Source of the DNA: Clostridiales bacterium
GTDB lineage: Bacteria; Bacillota; Clostridia; Oscillospirales; CAG-272
Direction: 5' to 3'
Length of the DNA: 64,000 nt
Assembly: GCA_022791685.1 (NCBI GenBank)
Contig: JAAVZO010000008.1
Span: 1 to 64,000, forward strand
Part shown: positions 51,198-59,651 of the stretch, one piece after another
How the letters are laid out: the number at the start of each line of letters is the position of its first letter
Numbering within the stretch: the first letter of the stretch is position 1
Notes under the pieces: generated by a model
Seen by the model: the letters and a program-made list of their open reading frames with translations, nothing else
Told to the model about the DNA's origin: nothing
Database searches by the model: none
Made by a program: the position numbers and the translations under genes

Positions 51198-51299
51198 GTT
51201 ATACTCGTTTTCGGTGGGCTTGCTCGTTATTTGCTCGTAGTTTGAGTATAACAATATTTCAACACATATATTTTGGATTTATAAAGGTGGCTAATTTAT

Positions 51300-51608
51300 A
51301 TGAAACGCATATTGCAAGATGATTTGATATATGAAATTCTCTCAGCAGTAGAAGAAATTCCAAGGGGACGTGTGGCAACATATGGGCAGATCGCAAGATT
51401 GATCGGCAGAGACAAAAATGCACGGCTTGTTGGAAAAGTGCTCAGTATGTCAGATCATTATGGTCAGTACCCGTGTCATAGAGTAGTTGACCATTCTGGT
51501 AGATTAGCGCCATTCTGGAAAGAGCAGGGCACATTGCTTCAGGCGGAGGGCGTAGAGTTGAAGGACAATGATCATGTTGATTTAAAGCTATATCAGTGGG
51601 ATTGCTGA
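51300..51608 (+). CDS. MGMT-family alkyltransferase domain protein
   Basis: The 102-residue product is a single C-terminal Ada/MGMT DNA-binding-and-transfer domain: IPRGRVATYGQIARLIGRDKNARLVGKVLSM, the active-site-type motif PCHRVV (with Cys present), and RLAPFWKEQGTLLQAEGV. Such short members include alkyltransferase-like DNA-repair proteins. Most of these have W in place of Cys, but here the Cys is kept, so methyl transfer is possible. It lies between the tRNAs and cas4; a functional link to the CRISPR genes is not evident because cas4 has its own promoter. Confidence 0.82.
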   Translation: MKRILQDDLIYEILSAVEEIPRGRVATYGQIARLIGRDKNARLVGKVLSMSDHYGQYPCHRVVDHSGRLAPFWKEQGTLLQAEGVELKDNDHVDLKLYQWDC

Positions 51609-51652
51609 GAATATAAAAAATTTAAATAGAGTAATAAAAAATCGAAAAAATA

Positions 51653-51681
51653 TTGACAAAATACGCCTATTATTATATAAT
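51653..51681 (+). promoter_or_regulatory. Promoter of cas4-cas1-cas2
   Basis: Perfect TTGACA (51653-51658), 17-bp spacer, TATAAT (51676-51681), 30 bases before the cas4 start. Its position shows that the adaptation genes are transcribed on their own. Confidence 0.85.
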
Positions 51682-51711
51682 ATAGATAATAAAGAAAGGC
51701 GGCGATTTATA

Positions 51712-52407
51712 ATGTCAGACAACATTCAAACTCTTTCCAATAGTTGCGCTGAGTCTAAAAGCGACCTTCTTATTTCAGGCTTACAGCACTTCTCGTTTTG
51801 TAGACGGCAATGGGCACTTATACATATCGAAGCTGAGTGGGCAGATAATTATTTCACAGTTGATGGCGATATTAAGCATGAGATGGCGGATGATCCATAT
51901 TTTACTGAAAAGCGCGGTAGTGTCATAATAAGCCGTGCAATGCCTATCCGTTCGGATAAATTCGGAATTGTTGGAAAGTGTGATGTAGTCGAATTTCATG
52001 CTTCACCTGAAGGTGTTCCGATATCCGAGCGTGATGGAACATGGCTTCCGATACCTGTAGAATATAAACGCGGAAAAAGCAAAGAGATTAACGCTGATAA
52101 ACTTCAGTTATGTGCACAAGCGATATGTCTTGAAGAAATGCTATGCTGTCCAACGATCCCGGTTGGTTATCTATATTATGCTGAAGCTAAGCGACGAGAA
52201 AAGGTGCTGCTTGATGAAGCCTTGCGCAGTGAGGTTGAGGAAATGCTCGTTGAAATGCGCAGTTTATATGACAGAGGATATACTCCGAAGGTCAAAACAT
52301 CCGCAAAGTGCCGCTCCTGTTCTCTTTGCGATATATGCCTTCCCAAGCTACAAAAATATCGAACAGTATCAGATTATACTAATAATATATGGAAGATAGA
52401 TCAATAG
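51712..52407 (+). CDS. cas4: Cas4: CRISPR adaptation nuclease
   Basis: RecB-like nuclease that trims pre-spacers and helps choose PAM and orientation. The 231-residue protein has the leading cysteine in FSFCRRQWALIHIE and nuclease motifs GKCDVVEF and VEYKRGKSK (the PD-(D/E)xK core). The C-terminal triad CRSCSLCDIC completes the iron-sulphur cluster with the first cysteine. AAAGGCGG lies upstream of the ATG. Subtype fits type I-C style Cas4. Confidence 0.93.
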   Translation: MSDNIQTLSNSCAESKSDLLISGLQHFSFCRRQWALIHIEAEWADNYFTVDGDIKHEMADDPYFTEKRGSVIISRAMPIRSDKFGIVGKCDVVEFHASPEGVPISERDGTWLPIPVEYKRGKSKEINADKLQLCAQAICLEEMLCCPTIPVGYLYYAEAKRREKVLLDEALRSEVEEMLVEMRSLYDRGYTPKVKTSAKCRSCSLCDICLPKLQKYRTVSDYTNNIWKIDQ

Positions 52408-52431
52408 TTATTTGCGAAAGGGATGGTGATA

Positions 52432-53463
52432 ATGAAAAGGCTTTTAAACACGTTATACGTTACTACGCCTAATGCGTATCTTTCTCTTGATGGCGAGAAT
52501 GTCGTTATCAGTGTTGAGCGTAAAGAAATTAAACGTCTTCCGCTGCATAATTTCGAAAATATAGTTACGTTTGGTTGGCAGGGTGCGAGCCCGGCGCTTA
52601 TGCGTCATGTATCGGAGCTTGGTATAGGACTTGCTTTTTTCTCAAAAAGCGGGCGATTTCTCTGCCGCGTTGAGGGAGAAGTACGCGGCAACGTTTTACT
52701 TCGACGTGAGCAATACCGTATAGCTGATAATTCGGAGCGCTCGCTTAGGATTTCTATAAATATGATAGGTGCAAAGACTGCCAATTCGCGTTCCGTACTT
52801 ATGAGAGCGCTGCGCGACCATCCGCTGATTCCGAGTGCGGAAAGTGTTAGAAGCGCTGCAGATTATTTAGCAGGATCAATGGAGAAGCTGCGCTGTGCTG
52901 ATTCGATTGATGAGCTCAGAGGGCTTGAGGGAGTCAACGCGTCGATGTATTTTTCGGTTTTTGATTCGCTCATATTGCAGAATAAATCTGATTTCAGCTT
53001 TGATACAAGAGAGAAACATCCGCCGACCGACCCAGTGAATGCGCTGTTGTCATTTTGCTATTCAATGCTTGCCAATGAATGTGCGTCTGCACTTACAGCG
53101 GCTGGACTCGACCCGTATGTTGGATTCATGCACACTGACAGACCGGGCAGAAAATCTCTGGCGCTTGATTTGATGGAGGAGCTGAGAAGTGTATACTGCG
53201 ACCGATTTGTGCTGTCGCTTATCAACTTGCGTCAGATAAAGCCGGATGATTTTGTGGAAAAGGAAAATGGCACAGTACTATTGAGTGATGAAGGACGCAA
53301 GACATTGCTCTCGGCGTGGCAAAAGCGTAAACAGGAAACTATCGAGCACCCGTTCCTTGGCGAAAAATGCGAGTGGGGACTGCTGCCGCTGCTTCAGGCG
53401 CAGCTGCTGGCACGTCACATACGCGGAGATATGGACGAGTACCCGCCGTATTTATGGAGGTGA
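52432..53463 (+). CDS. cas1: Cas1: CRISPR integrase, type I-C
   Basis: Metal-dependent integrase of the Cas1-Cas2 complex. The 343-residue product (start at ATG 52432, AAAGGG nine bases upstream) shows the type I-C beginning MKRLLNTLYVTTPNAYLSLDGENVV, the catalytic glutamate region LEGVNASMYFSVF, and the late GLDPYVGFMHTDRPGRKSLALDLMEELR with the conserved His and Asp, plus the family tail. Confidence 0.95.
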   Translation: MKRLLNTLYVTTPNAYLSLDGENVVISVERKEIKRLPLHNFENIVTFGWQGASPALMRHVSELGIGLAFFSKSGRFLCRVEGEVRGNVLLRREQYRIADNSERSLRISINMIGAKTANSRSVLMRALRDHPLIPSAESVRSAADYLAGSMEKLRCADSIDELRGLEGVNASMYFSVFDSLILQNKSDFSFDTREKHPPTDPVNALLSFCYSMLANECASALTAAGLDPYVGFMHTDRPGRKSLALDLMEELRSVYCDRFVLSLINLRQIKPDDFVEKENGTVLLSDEGRKTLLSAWQKRKQETIEHPFLGEKCEWGLLPLLQAQLLARHIRGDMDEYPPYLWR

Positions 53464-53467
53464 TTGT

Positions 53468-53758
53468 GTGCTGGTGATTATAACATATGATGTGAATACT
53501 GAGGACGCAGCCGGAAAAAAGCGGCTTAGAAAGGTTGCAAAGCAGTGCGTAAACTACGGTCAGCGAGTGCAGAATTCAGTTTTCGAGTGCCAACTCGACG
53601 CGGCCAAGCTGCGTGAGGTAGAGGGCATACTTGAAAAGCTGATTGATAAGGATAAGGACAGTTTGCGGTTTTATATGCTTGGAAATGCGTATGAAAACAA
53701 GGTGAAGCATATTGGCGCTAAGCCATCGTTCGATGTGACTGACGCGATGATCGTTTAA
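53468..53758 (+). CDS. cas2: Cas2: CRISPR adaptation protein, type I-C
   Basis: Structural partner of Cas1. The 96-residue product from GTG 53468 (GGAGG seven bases upstream) begins MLVIITYDVNTEDAAGKKRLRKVAKQC and contains NYGQRVQNSVFECQLD, matching type I-C Cas2. Separated from cas1 by four bases. Confidence 0.95.
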   Translation: MLVIITYDVNTEDAAGKKRLRKVAKQCVNYGQRVQNSVFECQLDAAKLREVEGILEKLIDKDKDSLRFYMLGNAYENKVKHIGAKPSFDVTDAMIV

Positions 53759-53928
53759 CGCGAACTATAAGTGAACATAGATTATGTAAAGTTAGCGAGT
53801 GGTAAATAGCTAAGTTATGATTCGTTTTTGTGGTCAAGTGGCGTTTGTTTTTGTATAAAATGTTTGCGATTGTGTGCAGAATATATTGATAAAAGCTTAT
53901 ATTGTTATTTTTGTTGTGCATGATTGCT
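53759..53928 (+). promoter_or_regulatory. CRISPR leader
   Basis: The 170-base AT-rich segment between cas2 and the first repeat has no reading frame of note. It lies on the undegenerated side of the array, so it should hold the array promoter (a TATAAA-like element occurs near 53855) and the integration site. Confidence 0.7.
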
Positions 53929-54424
53929 GTCGTCCTCCACACGGAGGACGTGGATTGAAATAGGCGCGTCTCGATTGAGGCGTACCCCATATCAGGTCGT
54001 CCTCCACACGGAGGACGTGGATTGAAATAATCTCCGCAGTACTCGTAAAGCGTAACATCGCGTCGTCCTCCACACGGAGGACGTGGATTGAAATGATATA
54101 TCTGGCAGAAATATATACGAAATCAATAGTCGTCCTCCACACGGAGGACGTGGATTGAAATTATCCCTGATTATGTAGAGATAGTCGAGGGGTATATAGG
54201 TCGTCCTCCACACGGAGGACGTGGATTGAAATCATCAAGTCTATTAGAGGATGTAGCATTTATAGCGTCGTCCTCCATGCGGAGGACGTGGATTGAAATT
54301 CGTGTATACGCGCTATACCTGAGAGTACGAGCTAGTCGTCCTCCATGCGGAGGACGTGGATTGAAATCGTATCTTGGGATAGGCTTTGTTGTAAAAGGGA
54401 AGTCGTCCTTCATGCGGAGGACGT
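53929..54424 (+). CRISPR. Type I-C-like CRISPR array: seven full repeats, one degenerate, seven spacers
   Basis: Full 33-nt repeats start at 53929, 53996, 54062, 54129, 54200, 54267 and 54335; a truncated last repeat begins at 54402. The repeat starts GTCGTCCTCC, contains the stem GTCCTCC/GGAGGAC and ends GTGGATTGAAAT, the type I-C signature. Spacers are 33-38 nt. Repeats 1-5 carry ACAC in the hairpin loop; repeats 6, 7 and the last carry ATGC. The degenerate end is away from the leader, so transcription should be on the plus strand. Confidence 0.97.
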
Positions 54425-54454
54425 AACTTATACTAAGTTTAGAAAAACTAAACA

Positions 54455-54495
54455 GCAAAAAATCTCATGAAATCATTTTCATGGGATTTTTTTGC
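54455..54495. terminator. Hairpin between the CRISPR array and the convergent SLOG gene
   Basis: GCAAAAAATC-TCATGAAA (54455-54472) pairs with TTTCATGGGATTTTTTTGC (54477-54495). It has T-rich and A-rich flanks and could terminate both strands. It overlaps the end of the SLOG reading frame. Confidence 0.65.
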
Positions 54496-54964
54496 TACTA
54501 TTTACATTAACTATAGTCAGCCCATTCTTAATTGCATAGTTCACCGTATATGCAGTACCGCCTTGCTCTCGTGCGAGATAGCAGATACACGCACTGCTAT
54601 TGTCTACTAAGTGGCAGTTACGCTTGTACATACAACCGCTATAATAATCATTTGACGTATAGCGTACCTTGTCTGCTTGCTTCTTTATATCCTCGTATAC
54701 CGCAATATCATTGTCACTCCAATTATTAGCCTGTGTATGACATGGAAGTACAAGTATAAGCTTGATTTGCGGGTAAGATTTTTTCAGCTTTATTACAGTT
54801 TGTGCTGCAAGCGTATCGAATCCTAATGCACCGCCGGCTCCAAAATATAGATATCCTTGTTTTATTAGCATGATTACAGCTTCTTCAATGCGATTTGTAA
54901 TATCTTGTACTTTTTCATGGGGGATGTCACGGTGTCCGGTAAAGCAGCATGTGTAACGTTTCAT
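54479..54964 (-). CDS. SLOG-family protein (DUF1273/YpsA-like), copy 2
   Basis: A close paralogue of the product at 33996-34481: CCFTGHRDIPHEK, QGYLYFGAGGALGFDTLAAQTVIKL, PQIKLILVLPCHTQ and EQGGTAYTVNYAI are shared almost word for word. It has 161 residues from ATG 54964; an ATG at 54979 would add five residues, and neither has a clear ribosome site. It abuts the distal end of the CRISPR array, convergent to it, and follows a small ribbon-helix-helix gene on the same strand. The presumed ligand is a nucleotide derivative. Whether it serves CRISPR or is independent is open. Confidence 0.8.
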   Translation of the reverse strand: MKRYTCCFTGHRDIPHEKVQDITNRIEEAVIMLIKQGYLYFGAGGALGFDTLAAQTVIKLKKSYPQIKLILVLPCHTQANNWSDNDIAVYEDIKKQADKVRYTSNDYYSGCMYKRNCHLVDNSSACICYLAREQGGTAYTVNYAIKNGLTIVNVNSSKKIP

Positions 54965-55009
54965 GGCTAAGTTATCCATTGATTTTACACTTTGATATAA
55001 TTACGTAGG

Positions 55010-55192
55010 TTAAAAACATGAATATTCTTCCTCTATTGTTCCATTTTCGAGCTCATACTCTTTAATATATATTATACATATATGTTCTATTAAGTTACTT
55101 ACGCTTCGAGTCTCCTTTTTGGCAATAAATCTTAATTTTTCTAAGTGATCATCGTTGATATGAAATGTAAATGGTGTCTTATTTGTTGGCAT
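55010..55192 (-). CDS. Ribbon-helix-helix (Arc/CopG-like) small protein
   Basis: The 60-residue product from ATG 55192 (AGGA seven bases upstream) has the RHH pattern: a short basic beta strand (TPFTFHINDDHLEKLRFIAKKE) followed by RSVSNLIEHICIIYIKEYE and an acidic tail. Such proteins are DNA-binding repressors or antitoxins. It ends about 45 bases before SLOG copy 2 on the same strand and may regulate it. No toxin gene is seen. Confidence 0.7.
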   Translation of the reverse strand: MPTNKTPFTFHINDDHLEKLRFIAKKETRSVSNLIEHICIIYIKEYELENGTIEEEYSCF

Positions 55193-55423
55193 ATAAAGTT
55201 CCTCATGTATTGTATATAATAGTCTAATATATAATACCATATATAAGCTTGATTGTATACGCCAACGGTAATGTAACAGTGATATATCAGTTATTGCACG
55301 GTTAAGAATTTACTTGAAATTTTTGATATTATAATTTACAAATGCTGCTTGAAATCTCTGTGATAATATGGTACACTATAGCAAAGCATTTATAAGAACC
55401 GCCCAGCAAGGAGAACAAAGCGT

Positions 55424-55819
55424 ATGAATATAATAAAATACCCTGATACAGAGGCTGTGAATACTGCCATTAAGAACGGAGATCCGCTGCTTATGCTGGT
55501 TTCATTTGATTCATCGGAAATCATTATATCCGGTATAGACGATACAGTTGAACATTGGGTTCTTTTAAGTCAAACTGGACATGACCCAAGCGATATTGAC
55601 AAGTACTTCCGTGTTGTTGTCAACAGAGATGGTGCGGATTGGACATTTGTGTGTCCGCCTGCCTATAAAAATATAGTCGATCGGCAGAGACGGTTAAAAG
55701 CCTTCTACAAAGATGGATTTGACGCTATTTCTGACGCATTGCTCGAAATCGGATTTATGGTTGGCATAAATATTCCTACACGTTATCGAAGACATTGGGA
55801 TGAGTTGTGGAGTAATTAA
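55424..55819 (+). CDS. Hypothetical protein, 131 residues
   Basis: Not recognised. A soluble-looking protein without a signal peptide: MNIIKYPDTEAVNTAIKNGDPLLMLVSF at the start, and the C-terminal part contains KAFYKDGFDAISDALLEIGFMVGINIPTRYRRHWDELWSN with a helical, W-rich end. AAGGAGAACA lies upstream of ATG. It is three bases before the second GDPD gene, suggesting a two-gene operon. Confidence 0.7.
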   Translation: MNIIKYPDTEAVNTAIKNGDPLLMLVSFDSSEIIISGIDDTVEHWVLLSQTGHDPSDIDKYFRVVVNRDGADWTFVCPPAYKNIVDRQRRLKAFYKDGFDAISDALLEIGFMVGINIPTRYRRHWDELWSN

Positions 55820-55822
55820 GCA

Positions 55823-56791
55823 ATGACCGAACATACGAAAAAATACATCGCGCACGCCGGAATCCATCTAAACGGCAGAGCAGCTGCGCAGAACTCGCTC
55901 GAAAGCTTACGTCTTGCTGCAAAGCTTGGTTTTGATTTTGTCGAGATTGACGTGCGGCTCACATCTGATGGCGAGGTCGTTGCCTGTCACGACCCCACAC
56001 TAAATTCAACATTCGTAAATCGCGACCTATCCCCGCTCACATCTGAGGTCCAAGTTTGCGAGCACACGCTTTCTGAACTGCGCGCAAATTACATACTTCA
56101 CGCCGATGAGCCGGAGAAGTGCGAGCTTATCCCGACACTCGCCGATTGTGCTGTAGCAGCACGCAATAATAATATTACTTTGATGGTTCATCCGAAGATA
56201 AGCAGCGATGAGATGGTCGAAGCTATCAGCCGAATCTGCGGCGAAATACTTGGTGAGCACGGGTATTACATCGTGTCGGAAGACAAAGCGGTGCGCCGCG
56301 TGCTTGAACTTGACCCAGATATGCCTACGATGGCGATTTGCAAGAACGCAGACGATATCGCGCATTTTGCAAAATATCCGAATTGTATCATTGCCATTTC
56401 ATGGAAATCAGCTGACTATGACAGCTTAGTTAGTGAAGCTCACAGGCGCGGTCGTCTCGTTGAGACAACACTAAACCGCGATATTCGCGCATATCCGGCG
56501 GCTGATATTATAAATTACGACTATCTTGCGCCACATATTCCGGATGGGACGTTTGTACTTGATACCTTGATTAACTCGGATTATGAAGGCTTTGAGGTTA
56601 AGCTTGGTGTTGCTGAGGTGACGTTCGAATTATGCGGACAGGCTAAGCTGACTGTAGGTGAACGCTGCTTTGAGCTGTCGGCAGCAGTTCCAACTAAATA
56701 TCGTGCAGCTGTTATACTCTGCCGTGAGCCCTGCCGCGTGACAAGCGAAGGTGATATCGTCGACATACAGCTGCGTGTTGCTGAAATATGA
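55823..56791 (+). CDS. GDPD-family phosphodiesterase with C-terminal beta extension
   Basis: The 322-residue protein has a GDPD TIM barrel (about 7-250): AHAGIHLNGRAAAQNSLES in place of HRG..ENT, FVEIDVRLTSDGEVVACHDP with the metal-binding E-D and HD. An unusual ~70-residue C-terminal beta-rich extension follows (FEVKLGVAEVTFELCGQAKLTVGERCFEL..). Catalytic His and metal ligands are preserved even though the HRG is HAG. No signal peptide. It differs from the GDPD at 241-975 in length and motif, so substrates may differ. Confidence 0.82.
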   Translation: MTEHTKKYIAHAGIHLNGRAAAQNSLESLRLAAKLGFDFVEIDVRLTSDGEVVACHDPTLNSTFVNRDLSPLTSEVQVCEHTLSELRANYILHADEPEKCELIPTLADCAVAARNNNITLMVHPKISSDEMVEAISRICGEILGEHGYYIVSEDKAVRRVLELDPDMPTMAICKNADDIAHFAKYPNCIIAISWKSADYDSLVSEAHRRGRLVETTLNRDIRAYPAADIINYDYLAPHIPDGTFVLDTLINSDYEGFEVKLGVAEVTFELCGQAKLTVGERCFELSAAVPTKYRAAVILCREPCRVTSEGDIVDIQLRVAEI

Positions 56792-56797
56792 TATGAA

Positions 56798-56826
56798 AAC
56801 GTCCACGCAAGAATTGCGTGGACGTT
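56798..56826. terminator. Terminator between convergent GDPD and GH5 genes
   Basis: Perfect 13-bp stem (56798-56810 / 56814-56826) with loop GAA, T- and A-rich flanks. Confidence 0.85.
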
Positions 56827-56832
56827 ATACTT

Positions 56833-57855
56833 TTATCGCTTTTTAAGTGCGTCGACCATTGCCTGATTCCAGCTCTTGTTGTCAGGTGAGGTTATCGACG
56901 AGAATCCGCGGTAGCTCCATACAGCATGACCGATATTGTGTTCCTTCAATATATCGGTGACCGTATTCAGCCAGTTTACGGCGCTTTCGTCGGGCGCATT
57001 CGATATTACGCCGAATTCGCCGCAGTATACAGCTTTGTTGGTTTCCTTGACAAAGTCGAACACTGGCTGCATATAGCGTTCAATGCAGCGGCGGTCGATG
57101 ATGTCGAGACCATTGTATATATCCGGAAGATCGCCGTTATAGAAGTCAGTATAGTCTTCAGCCTTAAATGGGAAAGTTACTGGCTTAGTGTAATTTCGCA
57201 TATTTTCGAGCCACGGTGCGCACTGGTGAGTGAAAATGAACGGCTCGTAGAAGTGGAAGGTATAGATAATATGCTCATTTTTATCCACAACGAGGTTCTT
57301 TAATTGAAAAACGCTGTTGTGCCAGTTGCCGCCGACTATTATGTCGCGGTCTGGTGTGATATCGTGGATCGCTTTGGCAGTCTCGACCCAGAGCTTGTTC
57401 CACGGGTCAGAGTTTTCCCATACAAGCTCATTCAGCAGCTCGAATATCAATCTGTCGCCGATCGATCTATAACGCTCAGAGAAGAATTTCCAGATGTTGA
57501 TAAAGCGTATCTGATAGCTGCGTTCGATGAATAGTTTATTCTTATCGCCGTTGCCGAAAAAGAATCCCGGCGCATGGTGCAGGTCAAGTATCATATTCAT
57601 TCCGTATTCGCCGCACCAATCAATAACATTATCGATATATTTGAGTCTATCCTCGCGATATACTCCGGGGTTGTTGTCATCTTCAAATAGGAAATAATCG
57701 ACCGGCACTCGTATATGGTCGAAGCCCCACTCCTTCATACGCGCGATGTCTGGCTTTGTGATGTAATTATCCCAGTGCTCAGATCCCTTATTGTCGTACT
57801 GGGATATCCAGTGTCCAAGGTTAGCTCCTGCGAGGTATCCGTTAAGTATTCTCAT
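56833..57855 (-). CDS. Glycoside hydrolase family 5-like endoglycanase, intracellular
   Basis: The 340-residue TIM-barrel protein has the GH5 pattern: GANLGHWISQY near the start, WGFDHIRVPVDYFLF, MNMILDLHHAPG, LIFELLNELVWE (acid/base glutamate), IYTFHFYEPFIFTHQ and KAVYCGEFGV (nucleophile glutamate). There is no signal peptide, so it probably acts on imported oligosaccharides. It lies beside a solute-binding lipoprotein (57997-59472) on the same strand. Substrate (beta-glucan, mannan or other) cannot be called. Confidence 0.88.
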   Translation of the reverse strand: MRILNGYLAGANLGHWISQYDNKGSEHWDNYITKPDIARMKEWGFDHIRVPVDYFLFEDDNNPGVYREDRLKYIDNVIDWCGEYGMNMILDLHHAPGFFFGNGDKNKLFIERSYQIRFINIWKFFSERYRSIGDRLIFELLNELVWENSDPWNKLWVETAKAIHDITPDRDIIVGGNWHNSVFQLKNLVVDKNEHIIYTFHFYEPFIFTHQCAPWLENMRNYTKPVTFPFKAEDYTDFYNGDLPDIYNGLDIIDRRCIERYMQPVFDFVKETNKAVYCGEFGVISNAPDESAVNWLNTVTDILKEHNIGHAVWSYRGFSSITSPDNKSWNQAMVDALKKR

Positions 57856-57950
57856 AGCTGTGAATTCCTTTCTGGTACTAATAAATATTGGTTAAGTGTA
57901 TTATACAATATTTATAGTATTATGTCAAGATATTTTTTAGAAAATATAAA

Positions 57951-57993
57951 AATAAGTTCCGCAGAAGAGTTAAATATTTCTGCGGAACTTATT
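57951..57993 (-). terminator. Terminator of the solute-binding lipoprotein gene
   Basis: 16-bp stem (57951-57966 / 57978-57993), followed on the minus strand by TTATTTTTATATTTTC, just past the lipoprotein stop. Confidence 0.9.
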
Positions 57994-57996
57994 ATA

Positions 57997-59472
57997 TTAT
58001 TCTATACCGTAAGCCTCATAAAGTTTATCAATGTTTGTTTGGAATTTGCTGCGGTATCTTTCAAAGAAGCTCGGGACTCCAGTTGAACTGCCGAATGCGT
58101 AGCCTGCGAGATAATCGCTTACGCCCTCAAAGTCGCTGTAGTATGCGTCAGTGAAATCAAACCATGATGAAGTGGATATTATGTCGAGCATATCCTTAGA
58201 GTCATCGTCGCGGATATATTTACCCTGAAGCGCTATCTCATAGTATGTCGGAACGATGTAGTTGTAGCCGTATGCCGACAAAGCTTCAAGCAGCAGCTCA
58301 GAATATTCGTGATTCTTTGCGGTTACTGGAACTGCGGCGATGGTATAACGGCGTAGAACAGAGGTGCGGAAGAAGTTCTGATTTTCATCATACTGCGGGT
58401 AGGGAAGTATACCGAAATCTACATCCATGTCGCGCAGCTGCTCGACATACGAAAGTGTTATACCCATCATGAGGTACTTACCGTTCATGAACTCTGGTAT
58501 CATGAAATCTTCAACTTGACCACCGAAGTATGTGGTGTCTATGAAAGCTTCACTATGGCAGAATGCCTGAACTTTGTCGTATATATCAATGTCGCGTTCA
58601 CTTGGAAAGTCGATTTCCATTTTTCCATCAGCACCACGCTTAGTATATGAAATGCCGCAGGAATAGGTGAACGGGTTTATCGAGTTGTTGTAACCTGCAA
58701 AACCATGGAGGTCTTCAGTATCAATAATGCCATCACCGTTAATGTCACGGGTTACATCTGTTGCAAGTTTGGTGAACGCGTCGAGTGTCCATTTGCCATC
58801 TTTTACAAGTTGGTATGGATATTCAATTTGGAGGTCGTCAAGTATCGACTTATTAAAGTAAATTACGTTTGACATCGTGAGTGCAGTCAGCGCGTAGTCT
58901 CCACAAAGAGTATACAGCGAGTCACCCATCTTTACGTTGTCAGTATATCCAGATTTCCAATAGATCTTATCGAGATCGATATATTTAGAATTAGCAACGT
59001 CCATGAACATGCTCTGAGCTGCAAGCGGGCTTATAATATTACTCTGTCCGGTCACTATATCATATTCACCGTCGTTAGCCATTACAGAGTTGGTTATGAG
59101 TCCTTGGAATTCCGACTTTGAAGCCCAAAGACCCGGCTGGTTGATATAATTAATTTTGCAGTTAAATCGCTCTGAGAGATCCTGATTGCGCTTGTAGATA
59201 ATATCGTCCATAAGGTCGCCGGTTTGCTCGGCATCAAATTCGTAATTGACTTCCTCACGGACCAGGATGTTAAACTCGTAGCCGTCAAGATTTATGTCTG
59301 GAAGGTCATCTGATACGTAGCGGCTGTCTTCTGTGTCAGATGAAGGAGTAGTGCCATTTGGTGTTGTGTCGTTGGAGTCAGACGGATTTTCTTTTGAACC
59401 ACAGCTGCTTACAGCAGATGCAGCGAGCAATAGAGCAAGAAGCAGTGAAATTCTTGTTTTAATGTTTTGCAT
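57997..59472 (-). CDS. Extracellular solute-binding lipoprotein
   Basis: The 491-residue protein has a lipoprotein signal with Cys24 (AVSSC), an S/T/D-rich linker, and the same start of the body as its paralogues: LPDINLDGYEFNILVREE, GDLMDDIIYKRNQDLSERFNCKI, followed by VDFGILPYPQYDENQNFFR and an aromatic-rich C-terminus. Related to 30577-32016, the frameshifted 28991-30458 and the partial 63287 gene. It lies upstream of GH5 on the same strand but is separated by a strong terminator. AGGAAGG lies upstream of ATG. Promoter at 59578-59606. Ligand unknown. Confidence 0.85.
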   Translation of the reverse strand: MQNIKTRISLLLALLLAASAVSSCGSKENPSDSNDTTPNGTTPSSDTEDSRYVSDDLPDINLDGYEFNILVREEVNYEFDAEQTGDLMDDIIYKRNQDLSERFNCKINYINQPGLWASKSEFQGLITNSVMANDGEYDIVTGQSNIISPLAAQSMFMDVANSKYIDLDKIYWKSGYTDNVKMGDSLYTLCGDYALTALTMSNVIYFNKSILDDLQIEYPYQLVKDGKWTLDAFTKLATDVTRDINGDGIIDTEDLHGFAGYNNSINPFTYSCGISYTKRGADGKMEIDFPSERDIDIYDKVQAFCHSEAFIDTTYFGGQVEDFMIPEFMNGKYLMMGITLSYVEQLRDMDVDFGILPYPQYDENQNFFRTSVLRRYTIAAVPVTAKNHEYSELLLEALSAYGYNYIVPTYYEIALQGKYIRDDDSKDMLDIISTSSWFDFTDAYYSDFEGVSDYLAGYAFGSSTGVPSFFERYRSKFQTNIDKLYEAYGIE

Positions 59473-59577
59473 GGGTTAGTTCCTTCCTTAGTATTAAGAT
59501 TTGTAATTATGTTTTGAATCGACAAAATATTATATACTACACCAGTGAGCCAGTTTATTATTTGTACTCATGCTATA

Positions 59578-59606
59578 ATTATATCATCAAAATCTTTTAA
59601 AGTCAA
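59578..59606 (-). promoter_or_regulatory. Promoter of the solute-binding lipoprotein
   Basis: Minus strand TTGACT (59601-59606), 17-bp spacer, TATAAT (59578-59583), about 105 bases before the ATG. A run of nine G lies about 45 bases upstream of it. Confidence 0.7.
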
Positions 59607-59651
59607 TTAAATATTCTGCAAACCGATTTAAAATTTCAGCAAAATTTTTGC

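Noticed and set aside
51300..51608. The MGMT-family gene as part of the CRISPR operon
   Set aside because: A perfect promoter stands between it and cas4, and it is separated by about 100 AT-rich bases; proximity alone is not evidence.
53897..54458. Several minus-strand reading frames rich in FNPRPPCGGR and ISIHVLRVEDD across 53897-54458
   Set aside because: They are translations of the CRISPR repeats themselves, a well-known false annotation; the periodicity equals repeat plus spacer.
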